DNA from: UBA2219 sp964612075
GTDB taxonomy: Bacteria; Desulfobacterota; Deferrimicrobia; Deferrimicrobiales; Deferrimicrobiaceae
Direction of reading: 5' to 3'
Length of the DNA: 64,000 bases
Assembly: GCA_964612075.1 (NCBI GenBank)
Contig: CAZTFC010000008.1
Location: 4,130 to 68,129 of the forward strand
Shown piece by piece: positions 1 to 8,245 of the stretch. The notes under the pieces are model-generated. The model was not told the DNA's origin and did no database searches. It worked only from the letters and a program-made list of their open reading frames with translations. A program made the position numbers and the translations under genes. Each line of letters starts with the position of its first letter. Positions within the stretch are counted from its first letter, which is position 1.

Positions 1-1028
1 ACCGGCACCGCCGGCGCGGTCCCGGCGAACCCGGCGATCACGCGCTCCACCGTTTCCGGAAGGAGCTCCCCCGCCTCCGGGACGGCGCCGGTCGCCTTCC
101 CCCGGACCCGGCGCCGGTCGAGCAGCTGCATTTCGATGACCGCCGCCGGCTCCTCCAGCACGAGCAGCTCGTCGTACCATCCGAGGATGTGGTTGACGAA
201 GGAGGCGTGCAGCGGATACGGCTGCACGACCTGGTAGAAGGGAACCTTCTCCCACAGGCCCAGCGCTTCCAGAACCTCCCGGGCGTGCGCCGCCGCGACG
301 CCGGAGGCGACCACCGCTTTTTCGCCGGACGCCTCGGGGTTCCACAGCAAGGGCGCCGTCGGCCCCCAATCGGCGATCCGGGCGAGCTTGCCGCAGAGCT
401 CCCCGTGGAGCCGGTTCCGGAAGACCGGCGTGGCGGCCCAGCGCGACGGCTCCTTCACGAAGTCCGCCTTCGCGTCCCGCGGCAGGACGTCGCCCGGCAG
501 GATGTCCTGGCAGGCGTGGCAGACCCTCGTCGACGGGCGGATCATGACGGGGACCTCGAACCGCTCGGAAAGGTCGAACCCCGCGGCGACCAGCTCGCGG
601 GCCTGGGCCGGCGAATCCGGGTCGAGTACGGGGACCTTCGCCAGCATCGCCATGAGGCGGCTGTCCTGCTCGGTCTGGGAGGAATGCGGGCCGGGGTCGT
701 CGGCGGAAACGACGAGGAAGCCGCCCTTGACGCCCGAGTAGGCGGCGCTCATGAGCGGGTCGGAGGCGACGTTCAGACCCACCTGCTTCATGGCGACCGC
801 GGCGCGCAAGCCCGTCACCGCCGCCGTGTAGGCGACCTCGAAGGCGACCTTCTCGTTCACCGCCCATTCCGCGTGCATCGGGACGCCAAGCTCCCTTCCG
901 AGCCGGGCGACGGACGAGAGGATCTCCGACGCGGGGGTCCCCGGATAGGACGCGGCGACGCGGCAGCCGTTCTCGATCAGGGCGAGCGCCATCGCTTCGT
1001 TTCCCAGCATGAGGGTCCGGTTTTTCAA
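1..1028 (-). CDS. iorA: Indolepyruvate ferredoxin oxidoreductase, alpha subunit (C-terminus outside window)
   Basis: The thiamine-diphosphate enzyme IOR oxidatively decarboxylates aryl pyruvates to aryl-acetyl-CoA and reduces ferredoxin in the cytoplasm. The visible 342 residues carry the family N-terminus (LGNEAMALALIENGCRVAASYPGTP begins near residue 8, with the YPGTP substrate loop) and the MHAEWAVNEKVAFE region that follows. The C-terminal ferredoxin-like part lies beyond the left edge. A TTG start at 1028 gives the usual short lead before GNEA; an ATG at 1010 is the alternative. The gene begins 20 bases after dctM, so it is probably cotranscribed with the TRAP genes, with iorB expected further left. 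Confidence 0.88.
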   Translation of the reverse strand, partial: MKNRTLMLGNEAMALALIENGCRVAASYPGTPASEILSSVARLGRELGVPMHAEWAVNEKVAFEVAYTAAVTGLRAAVAMKQVGLNVASDPLMSAAYSGVKGGFLVVSADDPGPHSSQTEQDSRLMAMLAKVPVLDPDSPAQARELVAAGFDLSERFEVPVMIRPSTRVCHACQDILPGDVLPRDAKADFVKEPSRWAATPVFRNRLHGELCGKLARIADWGPTAPLLWNPEASGEKAVVASGVAAAHAREVLEALGLWEKVPFYQVVQPYPLHASFVNHILGWYDELLVLEEPAAVIEMQLLDRRRVRGKATGAVPEAGELLPETVERVIAGFAGTAPAVP

Positions 1029-1047
1029 GGGGCGTCCCGTCTTCCCG

Positions 1048-2352
1048 CTACCGCACCATGTCGGACAGCGCCATCACCGTCCAGTGGGGGAAGATCATGA
1101 GGATGGCGATGGAGACGACGTAGGCGGGAAAATAGTAGAAGCATCCCCGGAAAACGGTGGCCAGCGGGATGCCGGACATGCCGGAAACGACGTAGCAGCA
1201 GATGCCGATGGGCGGCATGATGGCTCCCATCGTCGTGACGATCGTGACCGCCTGGGCGAACCAGATCGGGTCGTAGCCGAGCTGCAGGACCAGCGGGTAG
1301 AAGATCGGGAGCGACACGAGCAGGAACGCCAGGGCGTCCATGACGCATCCCCCGACGATGTAGCACAGGAGGATCAGCCAGAGGACCATCCACCGCGGGA
1401 GCGTGAGGCCGCCGATCCACTCCGCGATCTCGAAGGGAAGCCGGGTGAGCGTCAGGAAGCGCGCGAAGATCACCGCGCCCGCGACGATCATGAACACCAT
1501 GCAGGAGATGCGCAGGGTGTCCTTCATGGAATCGGCGAACTTCTTCCAGGAGAGCTTGCGGCGCGCGAGGCAGATGACGTAGGCCAAAAAGCAGCTCACG
1601 GCGGCGGCTTCCGTCGCGGTGACGACCCCGGTGAAAAGGGCGTACATGATGATCCCGAAGAGGACGAGGATATCGACGGCTTCCGGCAGCGCCCGGAACC
1701 GCTCCTTCCATCCGAACCGCGGACCCGCCGCCCCCCATTCGGGGTGGAGCCTGCAGACGAACGCGACCGTCGCGAGGATGGCGAGCGTCAGGATGATGCT
1801 CGGAACGATGTTGCCGAAGAAGAGCTTCCCGATGGACTGCCCCGTGTAGAGGCCGTACACCACGAGCACGAGGGAGGGCGGGATCAGCACGCCGAGCGTC
1901 GCCCCGGCCGACACCGCCCCGGCGTTCAACATGGGGTGGTACTTGTACTCCTTCATGGCGGGGATCGCGACCGCGCTCATCGTCGCCGCCGTCGCGGTGT
2001 TCGACCCGGAGATGGCGGAGAAGGCCGCGGAGGCCATGATCGTCGTCATGGCCAGCCCGCCCCGGAAGTGCCCGAACCACTTGTAGGTGGCGTCGTAGAC
2101 GCTGTAGTTGTACCCGGCGTAATGGACGATCTCCCCCACCAGGATGAACAGCGGGATCACCGTCAGGCCGTAGTTCGAGAAGATGTTCCACATCTCGGTC
2201 CCCGCGATCGAGAACGCCGCTTCGACGGAGGTCACCATGGCGATCCCGGCGAACCCGACGAGGGCCATGACGAACGCGGCCGGTATCCGCAGGAAGAACA
2301 GGGTGGCGAACATCGCCGCGATCCCCAGGACGCCGACGACGGGCCCGCTCAC
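1048..2352 (-). CDS. dctM: TRAP transporter, large permease subunit (DctM family)
   Basis: This is the main membrane channel of a tripartite ATP-independent periplasmic transporter, which imports small organic acids using the ion gradient. The 434-residue product is almost entirely hydrophobic, with about a dozen predicted membrane segments, and contains motifs typical of DctM such as SGSNTATAATMSAVAIPAM and AGATLGVLIPPS. The GTG start at 2352 overlaps the dctQ stop in a GTGA junction, which fixes it. The same frame stays open far upstream, but that part is the antisense-like shadow of dctQ and dctP. The neighbour iorA suggests an aryl or 2-oxo acid substrate (inference). Confidence 0.93.
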   Translation of the reverse strand: MSGPVVGVLGIAAMFATLFFLRIPAAFVMALVGFAGIAMVTSVEAAFSIAGTEMWNIFSNYGLTVIPLFILVGEIVHYAGYNYSVYDATYKWFGHFRGGLAMTTIMASAAFSAISGSNTATAATMSAVAIPAMKEYKYHPMLNAGAVSAGATLGVLIPPSLVLVVYGLYTGQSIGKLFFGNIVPSIILTLAILATVAFVCRLHPEWGAAGPRFGWKERFRALPEAVDILVLFGIIMYALFTGVVTATEAAAVSCFLAYVICLARRKLSWKKFADSMKDTLRISCMVFMIVAGAVIFARFLTLTRLPFEIAEWIGGLTLPRWMVLWLILLCYIVGGCVMDALAFLLVSLPIFYPLVLQLGYDPIWFAQAVTIVTTMGAIMPPIGICCYVVSGMSGIPLATVFRGCFYYFPAYVVSIAILMIFPHWTVMALSDMVR

Positions 2353-2834
2353 CGCTTCCCCCCTCTCGACCACATGGATTCGAGGAAGTCGAGCAGGATC
2401 GTCAGCGCGAGGACGGCGAACCCGAACGCGACCAGGAACACGAACGGGTGGAACGGGATCTTGAGCGTCTCGGACAGCTCCCCCGCCCGGATCAGCCGCC
2501 TGCCGTACACCGCCGTCTGCCAGGAGACGACGGAAAACAGGAAGAACATCACCAGGTGGCTCGCCCGGTCCACCGCCGCTTTCAATCGCGGGGGGTACTT
2601 GTCGGAGAGGATGTCCACGACGATGTGGTGCCTGCGCTTCTGGGTGTAGCCGAGGGCGCCGGCGGTGACGATCGCCCCGAGGAAGGAAACGACCTCGTAC
2701 GCGCCTCCCAACGGGATCCGGAAGATCCTCAAGGCGACGTTGGCCGTCGCGAGGAGGGTGACCCCCAGAAGCGACGCTCCCGCCGCGTACATGAGGATCT
2801 TCCGGAGCAGCTCCGCGAATCGTTCCAGGCCCAT
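2349..2834 (-). CDS. dctQ: TRAP transporter, small permease subunit (DctQ family)
   Basis: Small membrane subunit of the TRAP carrier that couples the binding protein to the large permease. The 161 residues show four hydrophobic stretches (about 12-32, 46-66, 89-108 and 131-151) and the usual charged stretch between segments two and three (KRRHHIVVDILSDKYP). The length is normal for DctQ. It starts 15 bases downstream of dctP and overlaps dctM by four bases, so the three genes form one translationally coupled unit. Confidence 0.92.
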   Translation of the reverse strand: MGLERFAELLRKILMYAAGASLLGVTLLATANVALRIFRIPLGGAYEVVSFLGAIVTAGALGYTQKRRHHIVVDILSDKYPPRLKAAVDRASHLVMFFLFSVVSWQTAVYGRRLIRAGELSETLKIPFHPFVFLVAFGFAVLALTILLDFLESMWSRGGKR

Positions 2835-2849
2835 CTCTCGAGGATCCGG

Positions 2850-3878
2850 CTACTTCCCTTTCTTCTCGTTCTTCTTCTTGAGCGCCAGCGCGTCCGCCAG
2901 GATCCTGTCGGCGGGCAGCCCGAGGGCCGAGACCCGCTTGACGTATTCGTCCGTGATCGGCTTGAGCAGGTTCTTCACGGTCTCGGCGTCCTCCGCGGAG
3001 AACGCGTGGACCTGGAGGCCGTAGCTGTTCTTCGACCAGGCCAGCGCTTCCCGGACGTGGTTGTCGACGTATTCCCCCGTCCACTCCGCCTGCTCGCGGC
3101 GCAGGTCGTCGAGCACCTTCTTCACGTCGGGCGGAAGGGAGTTCCATTTGTCCCTGTTCATCACGACGGCGAACGACACCACCGGCAGGTTGACGACCGT
3201 GGCGTGGGGCGTATACGCCGCGAACTTGAAATCCTGGAGGATCTCCATGGAGGAGACGATCCCCTTCACCACCCCCTTCTGGATGGCCTCGGGGGTTTCG
3301 GACTGGGGCATGGCGACCGGGACACCGCCGAGCCGCTTGACGATTTCGGCCGAGGTCCCCGCGACGCGCAGCTCCATGCCCTTGAGGTCGGCGAGCGACT
3401 TCACCGGGGTGCGGGTCATGAAGTTGGTCGGCGGGCAGGTGAACAGGGTCAGGATCTTGACCTGCTCGAACTCCTTCGGCTGGTATTTCTCCACGAGATC
3501 GAACAGGGTCAGGCTGGCGACGCGCGAGCTCGTGAATCCCAGGGGCAGGTCGACGACTTCGGACACGGGGAACCGGCCGGGCTGATAGCTCATGGCGAAG
3601 TTGCCGATGTCGGCCATGCCGGAGACGACGCCGTCGAGGATGTTCTTGGCCGGCAGCAGCGTCCCGCCGGGGAAGGTCTGGACCTTCACCCTGCCGGCGG
3701 TCCGCGTCTCGACCTCCTTCGCCCAGCGCTCCATCTGCACGCAGGGGAACGTGGCCGCGGGCGGGAAGTTGGCGTAGGTGAGCTTGATCACGGCGTCCGC
3801 GCCCGAGGGCGGGGGAGCCGCAAGGAAACCGACCAGCAGGAGGGCGAGACACAATGAAACGACCGTCTTCGTCTTCAT
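2850..3878 (-). CDS. dctP: TRAP transporter substrate-binding protein (DctP family)
   Basis: Periplasmic solute-binding protein, 342 residues. A signal peptide is clear: Met-Lys-Thr-Lys, a hydrophobic stretch LCLALLLVGFLAAPP, and cleavage around residue 27 before AVIKLTYANFPP. The middle contains the DctP-type stretch GMELRVAGTSAEIVKRLGG and the conserved Arg that binds a substrate carboxylate in this family. The C-terminus is Lys-rich. It is the first gene of the dctP-dctQ-dctM-iorA unit. The ligand cannot be assigned from sequence; aryl acids or aryl pyruvates fit the operon. Confidence 0.92.
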   Translation of the reverse strand: MKTKTVVSLCLALLLVGFLAAPPPSGADAVIKLTYANFPPAATFPCVQMERWAKEVETRTAGRVKVQTFPGGTLLPAKNILDGVVSGMADIGNFAMSYQPGRFPVSEVVDLPLGFTSSRVASLTLFDLVEKYQPKEFEQVKILTLFTCPPTNFMTRTPVKSLADLKGMELRVAGTSAEIVKRLGGVPVAMPQSETPEAIQKGVVKGIVSSMEILQDFKFAAYTPHATVVNLPVVSFAVVMNRDKWNSLPPDVKKVLDDLRREQAEWTGEYVDNHVREALAWSKNSYGLQVHAFSAEDAETVKNLLKPITDEYVKRVSALGLPADRILADALALKKKNEKKGK

Positions 3879-4034
3879 GCCTTTTTCTCCCTTTTATTCT
3901 CCGGGGTTTGATCGATCCGAAAAACGCGTCGGCACTCCAGGCGCAAAGACCCGGGATTCCCAATCCATCGTCCCGGATATCCGCGTTCTGAAGCATCTTC
4001 CGGGGGTCGCCAAACGAGGGCGTACGGATCTTAA

Positions 4035-4053
4035 GGGGTATAACATACACCCC
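4035..4053. promoter_or_regulatory. 19-base inverted repeat between lpxC end and dctP
   Basis: GGGGTATA-ACA-TACACCCC, an 8-base-arm inverted repeat with one G:T-type mismatch, lies about 157 bases upstream of the dctP start and 43 bases past the lpxC stop. It could be an operator for the TRAP-ior operon or a weak terminator after lpxC. No T-run follows it, so an operator is slightly more likely. Confidence 0.35.
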
Positions 4054-4095
4054 TAGAATGCAATTTGGAAGTCCGGGAAGGGGGTTCCCGTGAGG

Positions 4096-5391
4096 TCAGA
4101 GCAGTTCCCGGACCTTCTTCAGCAGGGAAATGTTCTGCGAATGCCCCGTCATGCGCGCGATCACCCTCGCCTGCAGGCGGCGCCCCAGGAGGTACAGGTC
4201 GCCGCAGGCGTCCATGATCTTGTGGCGGACCGGCTCGTCGGGAAACCGGAGCTCGCAGTTGACCGGGCCGTCTTCCCCGAACAGGACGAAGTTGTCGAAC
4301 CGGCCGCCGAGAGCGAGTCCCTGTTTCTGCAACGCACTGATATCCTTGACGAAACCAAATGTGCGGGCGGGCGCGATCTCCTTCCGGTAGACGGACGGGT
4401 CTTCGAGGCGGAACACGAACCGCTGCCGTCCGACGGGCGCGGGGTACTCGAGGGTGTAATCGATCTCGAAGCCGTCGAACGGCTGCAGCTCGATGGAGGC
4501 CTTGCCCGTTTCGACGCGGATCGGCTCCCGGATCAGGATCCGGTGCCAGTCCCCTTTCTGGTTCGTCAGCCCGACTTCCTCGAAAAGGTTGCAGAATTCA
4601 AGCGACGAGCCGTCCAGGACGGGGACTTCGCCGTCGCACTTGATTAGCAGGTTGGAGATCCCGTACGCGTTGCACGCGGACATGACGTGCTCGATGGTGG
4701 TCACCTGCGTGGTCCCGATCCGGATCGTCGTGGCATAGCCGGTCGACCCGACGAAATCGATGTGGGCGGGGACCGCGCGGTTATCCGACACCCCGACGAA
4801 GTGGATCCCCGAACCGGGGCCGAGCGGTTCCAGGATCAACCCGCTCTTCCTCCCGGAGTGGAGCCCTTGCCCGTACATCACCGCCGCGCGGGCGAGCGTC
4901 TTCTGCGGCATCGCGGCTCCGCGCAGAAGCTGCCGCTCGAACACGACGGCCTTCAGGGCGGGGACGTCCGTCGCCGGCTTGAGGTCGGTGGAGACGGAAA
5001 CCTCGCTGGTCCCTTCCCCTTTCCCCGCGGCCAGGGCCCGGCGTATGGAGGAAAGCACGGTCTCGATCTCCAGCGGCTTCTCGATGAAGTCCGACGCCCC
5101 TTCCTTCGTCGCCCGGATCGCGGTGGAGATCGTCGCGTGCCCGCTCATCATGACGACCGGTATCCCGGGATCGAGCTCCTTGATCCTCCGCAGCGTCTCG
5201 ATGCCGTCCATGCCCGGCATCCAGATGTCGAGAAGCACCAGCGAGGGGCGGGCTTCACTGATCCGCGACAGCGCGTCGGTTCCGTCCTTCGCGTGGACGC
5301 AGGAGTACCCCTCGTCGGCCAGGACCCCTTCCAGCGACTGGCGTATGCCCGCCTCGTCGTCCACGATCAGGATCGGCCCGGTTCCGGACAT
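4096..5391 (-). CDS. lpxC: Response-regulator receiver fused to LpxC (UDP-3-O-acyl-GlcNAc deacetylase)
   Basis: 431 residues in two parts. Residues 5-118 are a CheY-like receiver: acidic pair D11-D12, phosphate-accepting D55 (LVLLDIWMPG), S83, and K105 in IEKP. Residues about 150-431 are a complete LpxC, the zinc deacetylase that commits UDP-acyl-GlcNAc to lipid A. E234 and H235 (TIEHVMSA), H390 and D394 (HKIMDACGD) and H417 (GHSQN) match the known catalytic and zinc residues. All are present, so both halves should be active. The ATG at 5391 has the ribosome site GGAGGGGAGAG. The protein suggests that phosphorylation controls lipid A synthesis (inference). No cognate kinase is adjacent. Confidence 0.93.
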   Translation of the reverse strand: MSGTGPILIVDDEAGIRQSLEGVLADEGYSCVHAKDGTDALSRISEARPSLVLLDIWMPGMDGIETLRRIKELDPGIPVVMMSGHATISTAIRATKEGASDFIEKPLEIETVLSSIRRALAAGKGEGTSEVSVSTDLKPATDVPALKAVVFERQLLRGAAMPQKTLARAAVMYGQGLHSGRKSGLILEPLGPGSGIHFVGVSDNRAVPAHIDFVGSTGYATTIRIGTTQVTTIEHVMSACNAYGISNLLIKCDGEVPVLDGSSLEFCNLFEEVGLTNQKGDWHRILIREPIRVETGKASIELQPFDGFEIDYTLEYPAPVGRQRFVFRLEDPSVYRKEIAPARTFGFVKDISALQKQGLALGGRFDNFVLFGEDGPVNCELRFPDEPVRHKIMDACGDLYLLGRRLQARVIARMTGHSQNISLLKKVRELL

Positions 5392-5419
5392 TGGAATCTC
5401 TCCCCTCCGAGATAAATCG

Positions 5420-5433
5420 TTCTCACATGAGAA
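5420..5433. promoter_or_regulatory. Palindrome in the divergent lpxC / DUF523 promoter region
   Basis: TTCTCACATGAGAA (6-base arms, 2-base centre) sits in the only 80 bases separating the divergent starts at 5391 and 5472. It is well placed to be a shared operator. A TATAAT at 5457-5462 lies on the plus-strand side. Confidence 0.4.
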
Positions 5434-5471
5434 TACACCATCGGCCGCGATCATTTTATAATGATGGCGGA

Positions 5472-6455
5472 ATGGAAACCGACCGCGGTATCGACAGATC
5501 CGTCCCCGCGGGGCCGATACGGATCCTCATCAGCTCCTGCCTGCTGGGGGAGAAGGTCCGCTACGACGGCGGCCACAAGAGGGACGCGTTCCTCGTGGAA
5601 ACGCTGGGGCGGTTCGTGGAATACGTCCCGGTGTGCCCCGAGGTGGAGTGCGGGTTCCCGGTCCCGAGGGAGGCGATGCGCCTCGTGGGCCCCCCGGACG
5701 CCCCCCGCCTGGTCGGCGCCGTGTCGGGCACGGACTTCACGGAGCTGATGCACGCCTGGTGCCGCAAGAAGCTGCGCAACCTCGAGGACGTCGACCTGAG
5801 CGGGTACATCTGCAAGAAGGACTCCCCCAGCTCCGGGATGGAGCGCGTCAAGATCTACGGCAGGAACGGCATCCCCGCGAAGATCGGCGCGGGCGTCTTC
5901 ACGAGGTCGTTCATGGAGCACTTCCCGCTGATCCCCGTGGAGGAGGAAGGCCGGCTGCAGGACCCGGTCCTCCGGGAGATGTTCGTCGAGCGCGTGTTCA
6001 CGCTGCGCCGTTTCCGCGATTCGTTCCGGAAGGGCATGTCGCGCGGAGGCCTCGTGCGGTTCCACACCGACCACAAGCTCCTGCTCCTCTCCCACGGCCG
6101 GACCCGCTACACCGAGATGGGGAACCTCGTCGCGCGCGCGAAGGACCTCCCCGTGGAGGAGGCGTACGACCGGTACCAGAAACTCCTCATGGATGCGCTT
6201 TCCCAGCGCGCCACGCCCGCCAAGTGCGCCGACGTCCTCACCCACATGCTGGGGCACCTGCGGACGTTCCTTTCGCACGAGGAGAAGATGGAGCTGCTCG
6301 ACGTGATCGACCGGTACCGGAACCGCCTGATCCCCCTGGTGGTCCCCGCCACGCTGTTCCGGCACTTCATCAGGAAGTACGGCATCGCCTACCTGGAACG
6401 GCAGGTGTTCCTGAACCCCCACCCCGCGGAGCTGATGCTGCGCAACCACGTTTAA
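5472..6455 (+). CDS. DUF523 (TudS-like Fe-S desulfidase) plus DUF1722 protein
   Basis: 327 residues. The N-terminal 150 residues are DUF523: SSCLLGEKVRYDGG with C23, VCPEVECG with C55, and GYICKKDSPSSG with C114. These three cysteines match those that hold a [4Fe-4S] cluster in the DUF523 thiouracil desulfidase TudS (established for that enzyme; transfer here is inference). Residues about 190-310 are DUF1722 (YbgA-like), rich in Arg, His and Leu (FRKGMSRGGLVRFHTDHKLLLLSH). The ATG at 5472 follows GATGGCGGA; an upstream in-frame ATG at 5391 would run through the lpxC promoter and is rejected. It may process sulfur-modified nucleobases; the substrate is unknown. Confidence 0.85.
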   Translation: METDRGIDRSVPAGPIRILISSCLLGEKVRYDGGHKRDAFLVETLGRFVEYVPVCPEVECGFPVPREAMRLVGPPDAPRLVGAVSGTDFTELMHAWCRKKLRNLEDVDLSGYICKKDSPSSGMERVKIYGRNGIPAKIGAGVFTRSFMEHFPLIPVEEEGRLQDPVLREMFVERVFTLRRFRDSFRKGMSRGGLVRFHTDHKLLLLSHGRTRYTEMGNLVARAKDLPVEEAYDRYQKLLMDALSQRATPAKCADVLTHMLGHLRTFLSHEEKMELLDVIDRYRNRLIPLVVPATLFRHFIRKYGIAYLERQVFLNPHPAELMLRNHV

Positions 6456-6544
6456 GCCGCCCGCGGGGAGCCGGAACCGGGCAACGACCCCGGAACCTCC
6501 CACCGGCGGCGCTCATCATAAAAAAAAACACGAAGGAGCACCCC

Positions 6545-8245
6545 TTGGGCATCGACATCAACATCCGCATCACGGGCAGGGCCGGCCAGGGCGTGCACAT
6601 CGCGGGGGGCATCCTCTCCCGGCTGGCGGTGGCGGCCGGGCGCCACTTCCACGCGACGCAGGACTACATGAGCCGGATCCGCGGGGGACGGAATTCCTAT
6701 TCCGTCCGGATCATGGACGCCCCGGTGCGTGCGGGGCGCGCGGACGCCGACATCCTGCTCGCCCTCGATCCCGCGCACCTGCCGCATTTCCTCCCGTCGG
6801 TCCGGCCTGGGGGCGCCGTTCTGGCCGATCCCGCCGGCGAGGGCGCGCAGGGAGCCCATCCCGCCGTCCCCCTCAAGGAGCTGGCGACCGCGACCGGAAA
6901 CCCGATTCTGGCGAACCTGGTGGGCGTGGGGATGATCTCGCGGCTGATCGGCGTGTCCCCGGGCATGGTGGAGAAGCTCCTTTCCCACGACTTCCGCGGC
7001 GACGTCCTCGAAAAGAACCTCGCGGCGTTCCGCTCGGGCCTCGCGTGGGCCGAAGAGCGACTCCCCTCCTCGCACCCGCTCCCGACCGGGGAGTTCCGCC
7101 CCCGGGTGATCCTGTCCGGAAACGAGGCGGTCGCGCTGGGGGCGCTGGCGGGCGGATGCAAGTTCGCCGCCGGCTACCCGATGACGCCGGGGAGCGGGAT
7201 CCTGGCCTCCCTCTCGTCGGACGGCCCTCCTCTGGGCCTCGTGTTCGAGCAGGCGGAAGACGAGCTGGCCGCGCTCAACATGGCGATCGGCGCATCCTAC
7301 GCCGGGGCCCGCGCCATGGTGTCCACCTCGGGCGGCGGCTTCGCGCTGATGGCGGAGGCGCTGTCCCTGGCCGGCATGATGGAGACGCCGGTGGTGATCG
7401 CGCTCGCGATGCGCCCAGGCCCGGCGACGGGCATGCCCACCCGGACCGCACAGGAGGACCTCTCCTTCGCCCTGTCGGCGGGGCACGGGGAGTTCCCCCG
7501 GCTCGTGCTCGCGCCGGGATCCGTGGAGGAGGCGTTCGCCCTCGCCCACCACGCCATGGAGATGTCCGAGGAGCACCAGGTTCCGTGCATCCTCCTCACC
7601 GACCAGTACCTCGCCGACACGATCGTCGACGCGGGGCCGGAGGATTTCGTCGCGCCCCCTCCGCGCCGCAGGATCGTGCGGGGGGAAAACGTTCCGAGGA
7701 ACGCCGACGGGAAGTACCTTCGGTACGCCTTCACCGGCAGCGGCGTCTCGCCGATGGCCGTGCCGGGCGAGCCGGGGATCACGGTGGTGTCCGACAGCGA
7801 CGAGCACACGGAGGACGGCCACCTGACCGAGGACCACGAAACCCGCCTGCGGATGGAGGAGAAGCGGGAGAGGAAGGGAAAGACCCTCGAGGCGGCGACG
7901 ATTCCCCCGCTCGTCGACGGCCCTCCGGAAGGCGAGCTGGCGCTGGTCGGCTTCGGCTCGACGAAGGGGGTCGTCTCGGAGGCCCGGGAGATCCTGGCGC
8001 GTGACGGCGCCGCCGTAGCCGCCGTGCACCTGCGGCAGGTGTGCCCCTTCCCTTCCCCGGAGCTCGACGGGGTCCTTTCCCGCTACCGCACCGTCCTCAC
8101 GGTGGAGAACAACCGGACCGGGCAGCTCGCGCGGCTGATCCGCGCGGAGACCGGCAGGAAGGTCGATGGAACCGTATCCCGGTGCGACGGCCTGCCCTTC
8201 ACCCCGGACGACCTGGTCCGGCGGATCAAGGAGCGCAAACCATGA
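6545..8245 (+). CDS. 2-oxoacid:ferredoxin oxidoreductase, fused gamma-alpha subunit
   Basis: 566 residues. Residues 1-190 are the gamma domain (ITGRAGQGVHIAGGILSRLA, then DYMSRIRGGRNSYSVRI). Residues about 195-566 are the alpha domain (GNEAVALGALAGGCKFAAGYPMTPGSG, and STSGGGFALMAEALSLAGMMETPVV). With the beta subunit it oxidises a 2-oxoacid to acyl-CoA and reduces ferredoxin. The layout matches KorA/VorB-type gamma-alpha fusions. The start is TTG at 6545, six bases after AAGGAG. The stop overlaps the next ATG (ATGA), so the two subunits are coupled. No separate ferredoxin (delta) subunit is present nearby. Confidence 0.92.
   Translation: MGIDINIRITGRAGQGVHIAGGILSRLAVAAGRHFHATQDYMSRIRGGRNSYSVRIMDAPVRAGRADADILLALDPAHLPHFLPSVRPGGAVLADPAGEGAQGAHPAVPLKELATATGNPILANLVGVGMISRLIGVSPGMVEKLLSHDFRGDVLEKNLAAFRSGLAWAEERLPSSHPLPTGEFRPRVILSGNEAVALGALAGGCKFAAGYPMTPGSGILASLSSDGPPLGLVFEQAEDELAALNMAIGASYAGARAMVSTSGGGFALMAEALSLAGMMETPVVIALAMRPGPATGMPTRTAQEDLSFALSAGHGEFPRLVLAPGSVEEAFALAHHAMEMSEEHQVPCILLTDQYLADTIVDAGPEDFVAPPPRRRIVRGENVPRNADGKYLRYAFTGSGVSPMAVPGEPGITVVSDSDEHTEDGHLTEDHETRLRMEEKRERKGKTLEAATIPPLVDGPPEGELALVGFGSTKGVVSEAREILARDGAAVAAVHLRQVCPFPSPELDGVLSRYRTVLTVENNRTGQLARLIRAETGRKVDGTVSRCDGLPFTPDDLVRRIKERKP

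Noticed and set aside
1009..2649. 546-codon plus-strand frame opposite dctM
   Set aside because: His/Asp/Arg-rich antisense of a membrane protein gene; the minus-strand reading is clearly DctM.
1048..4050. A 1000-codon open frame on the minus strand covering dctM, dctQ and dctP
   Set aside because: Only the last 434 codons are real (dctM). The upstream part reads the dctQ and dctP genes out of frame and has Arg/Gly-rich shadow composition.
5457..5462. TATAAT as the -10 box of the DUF523 gene
   Set aside because: It would put the transcription start only about three bases before the ATG and the -35 region is poor; kept as a possibility only.
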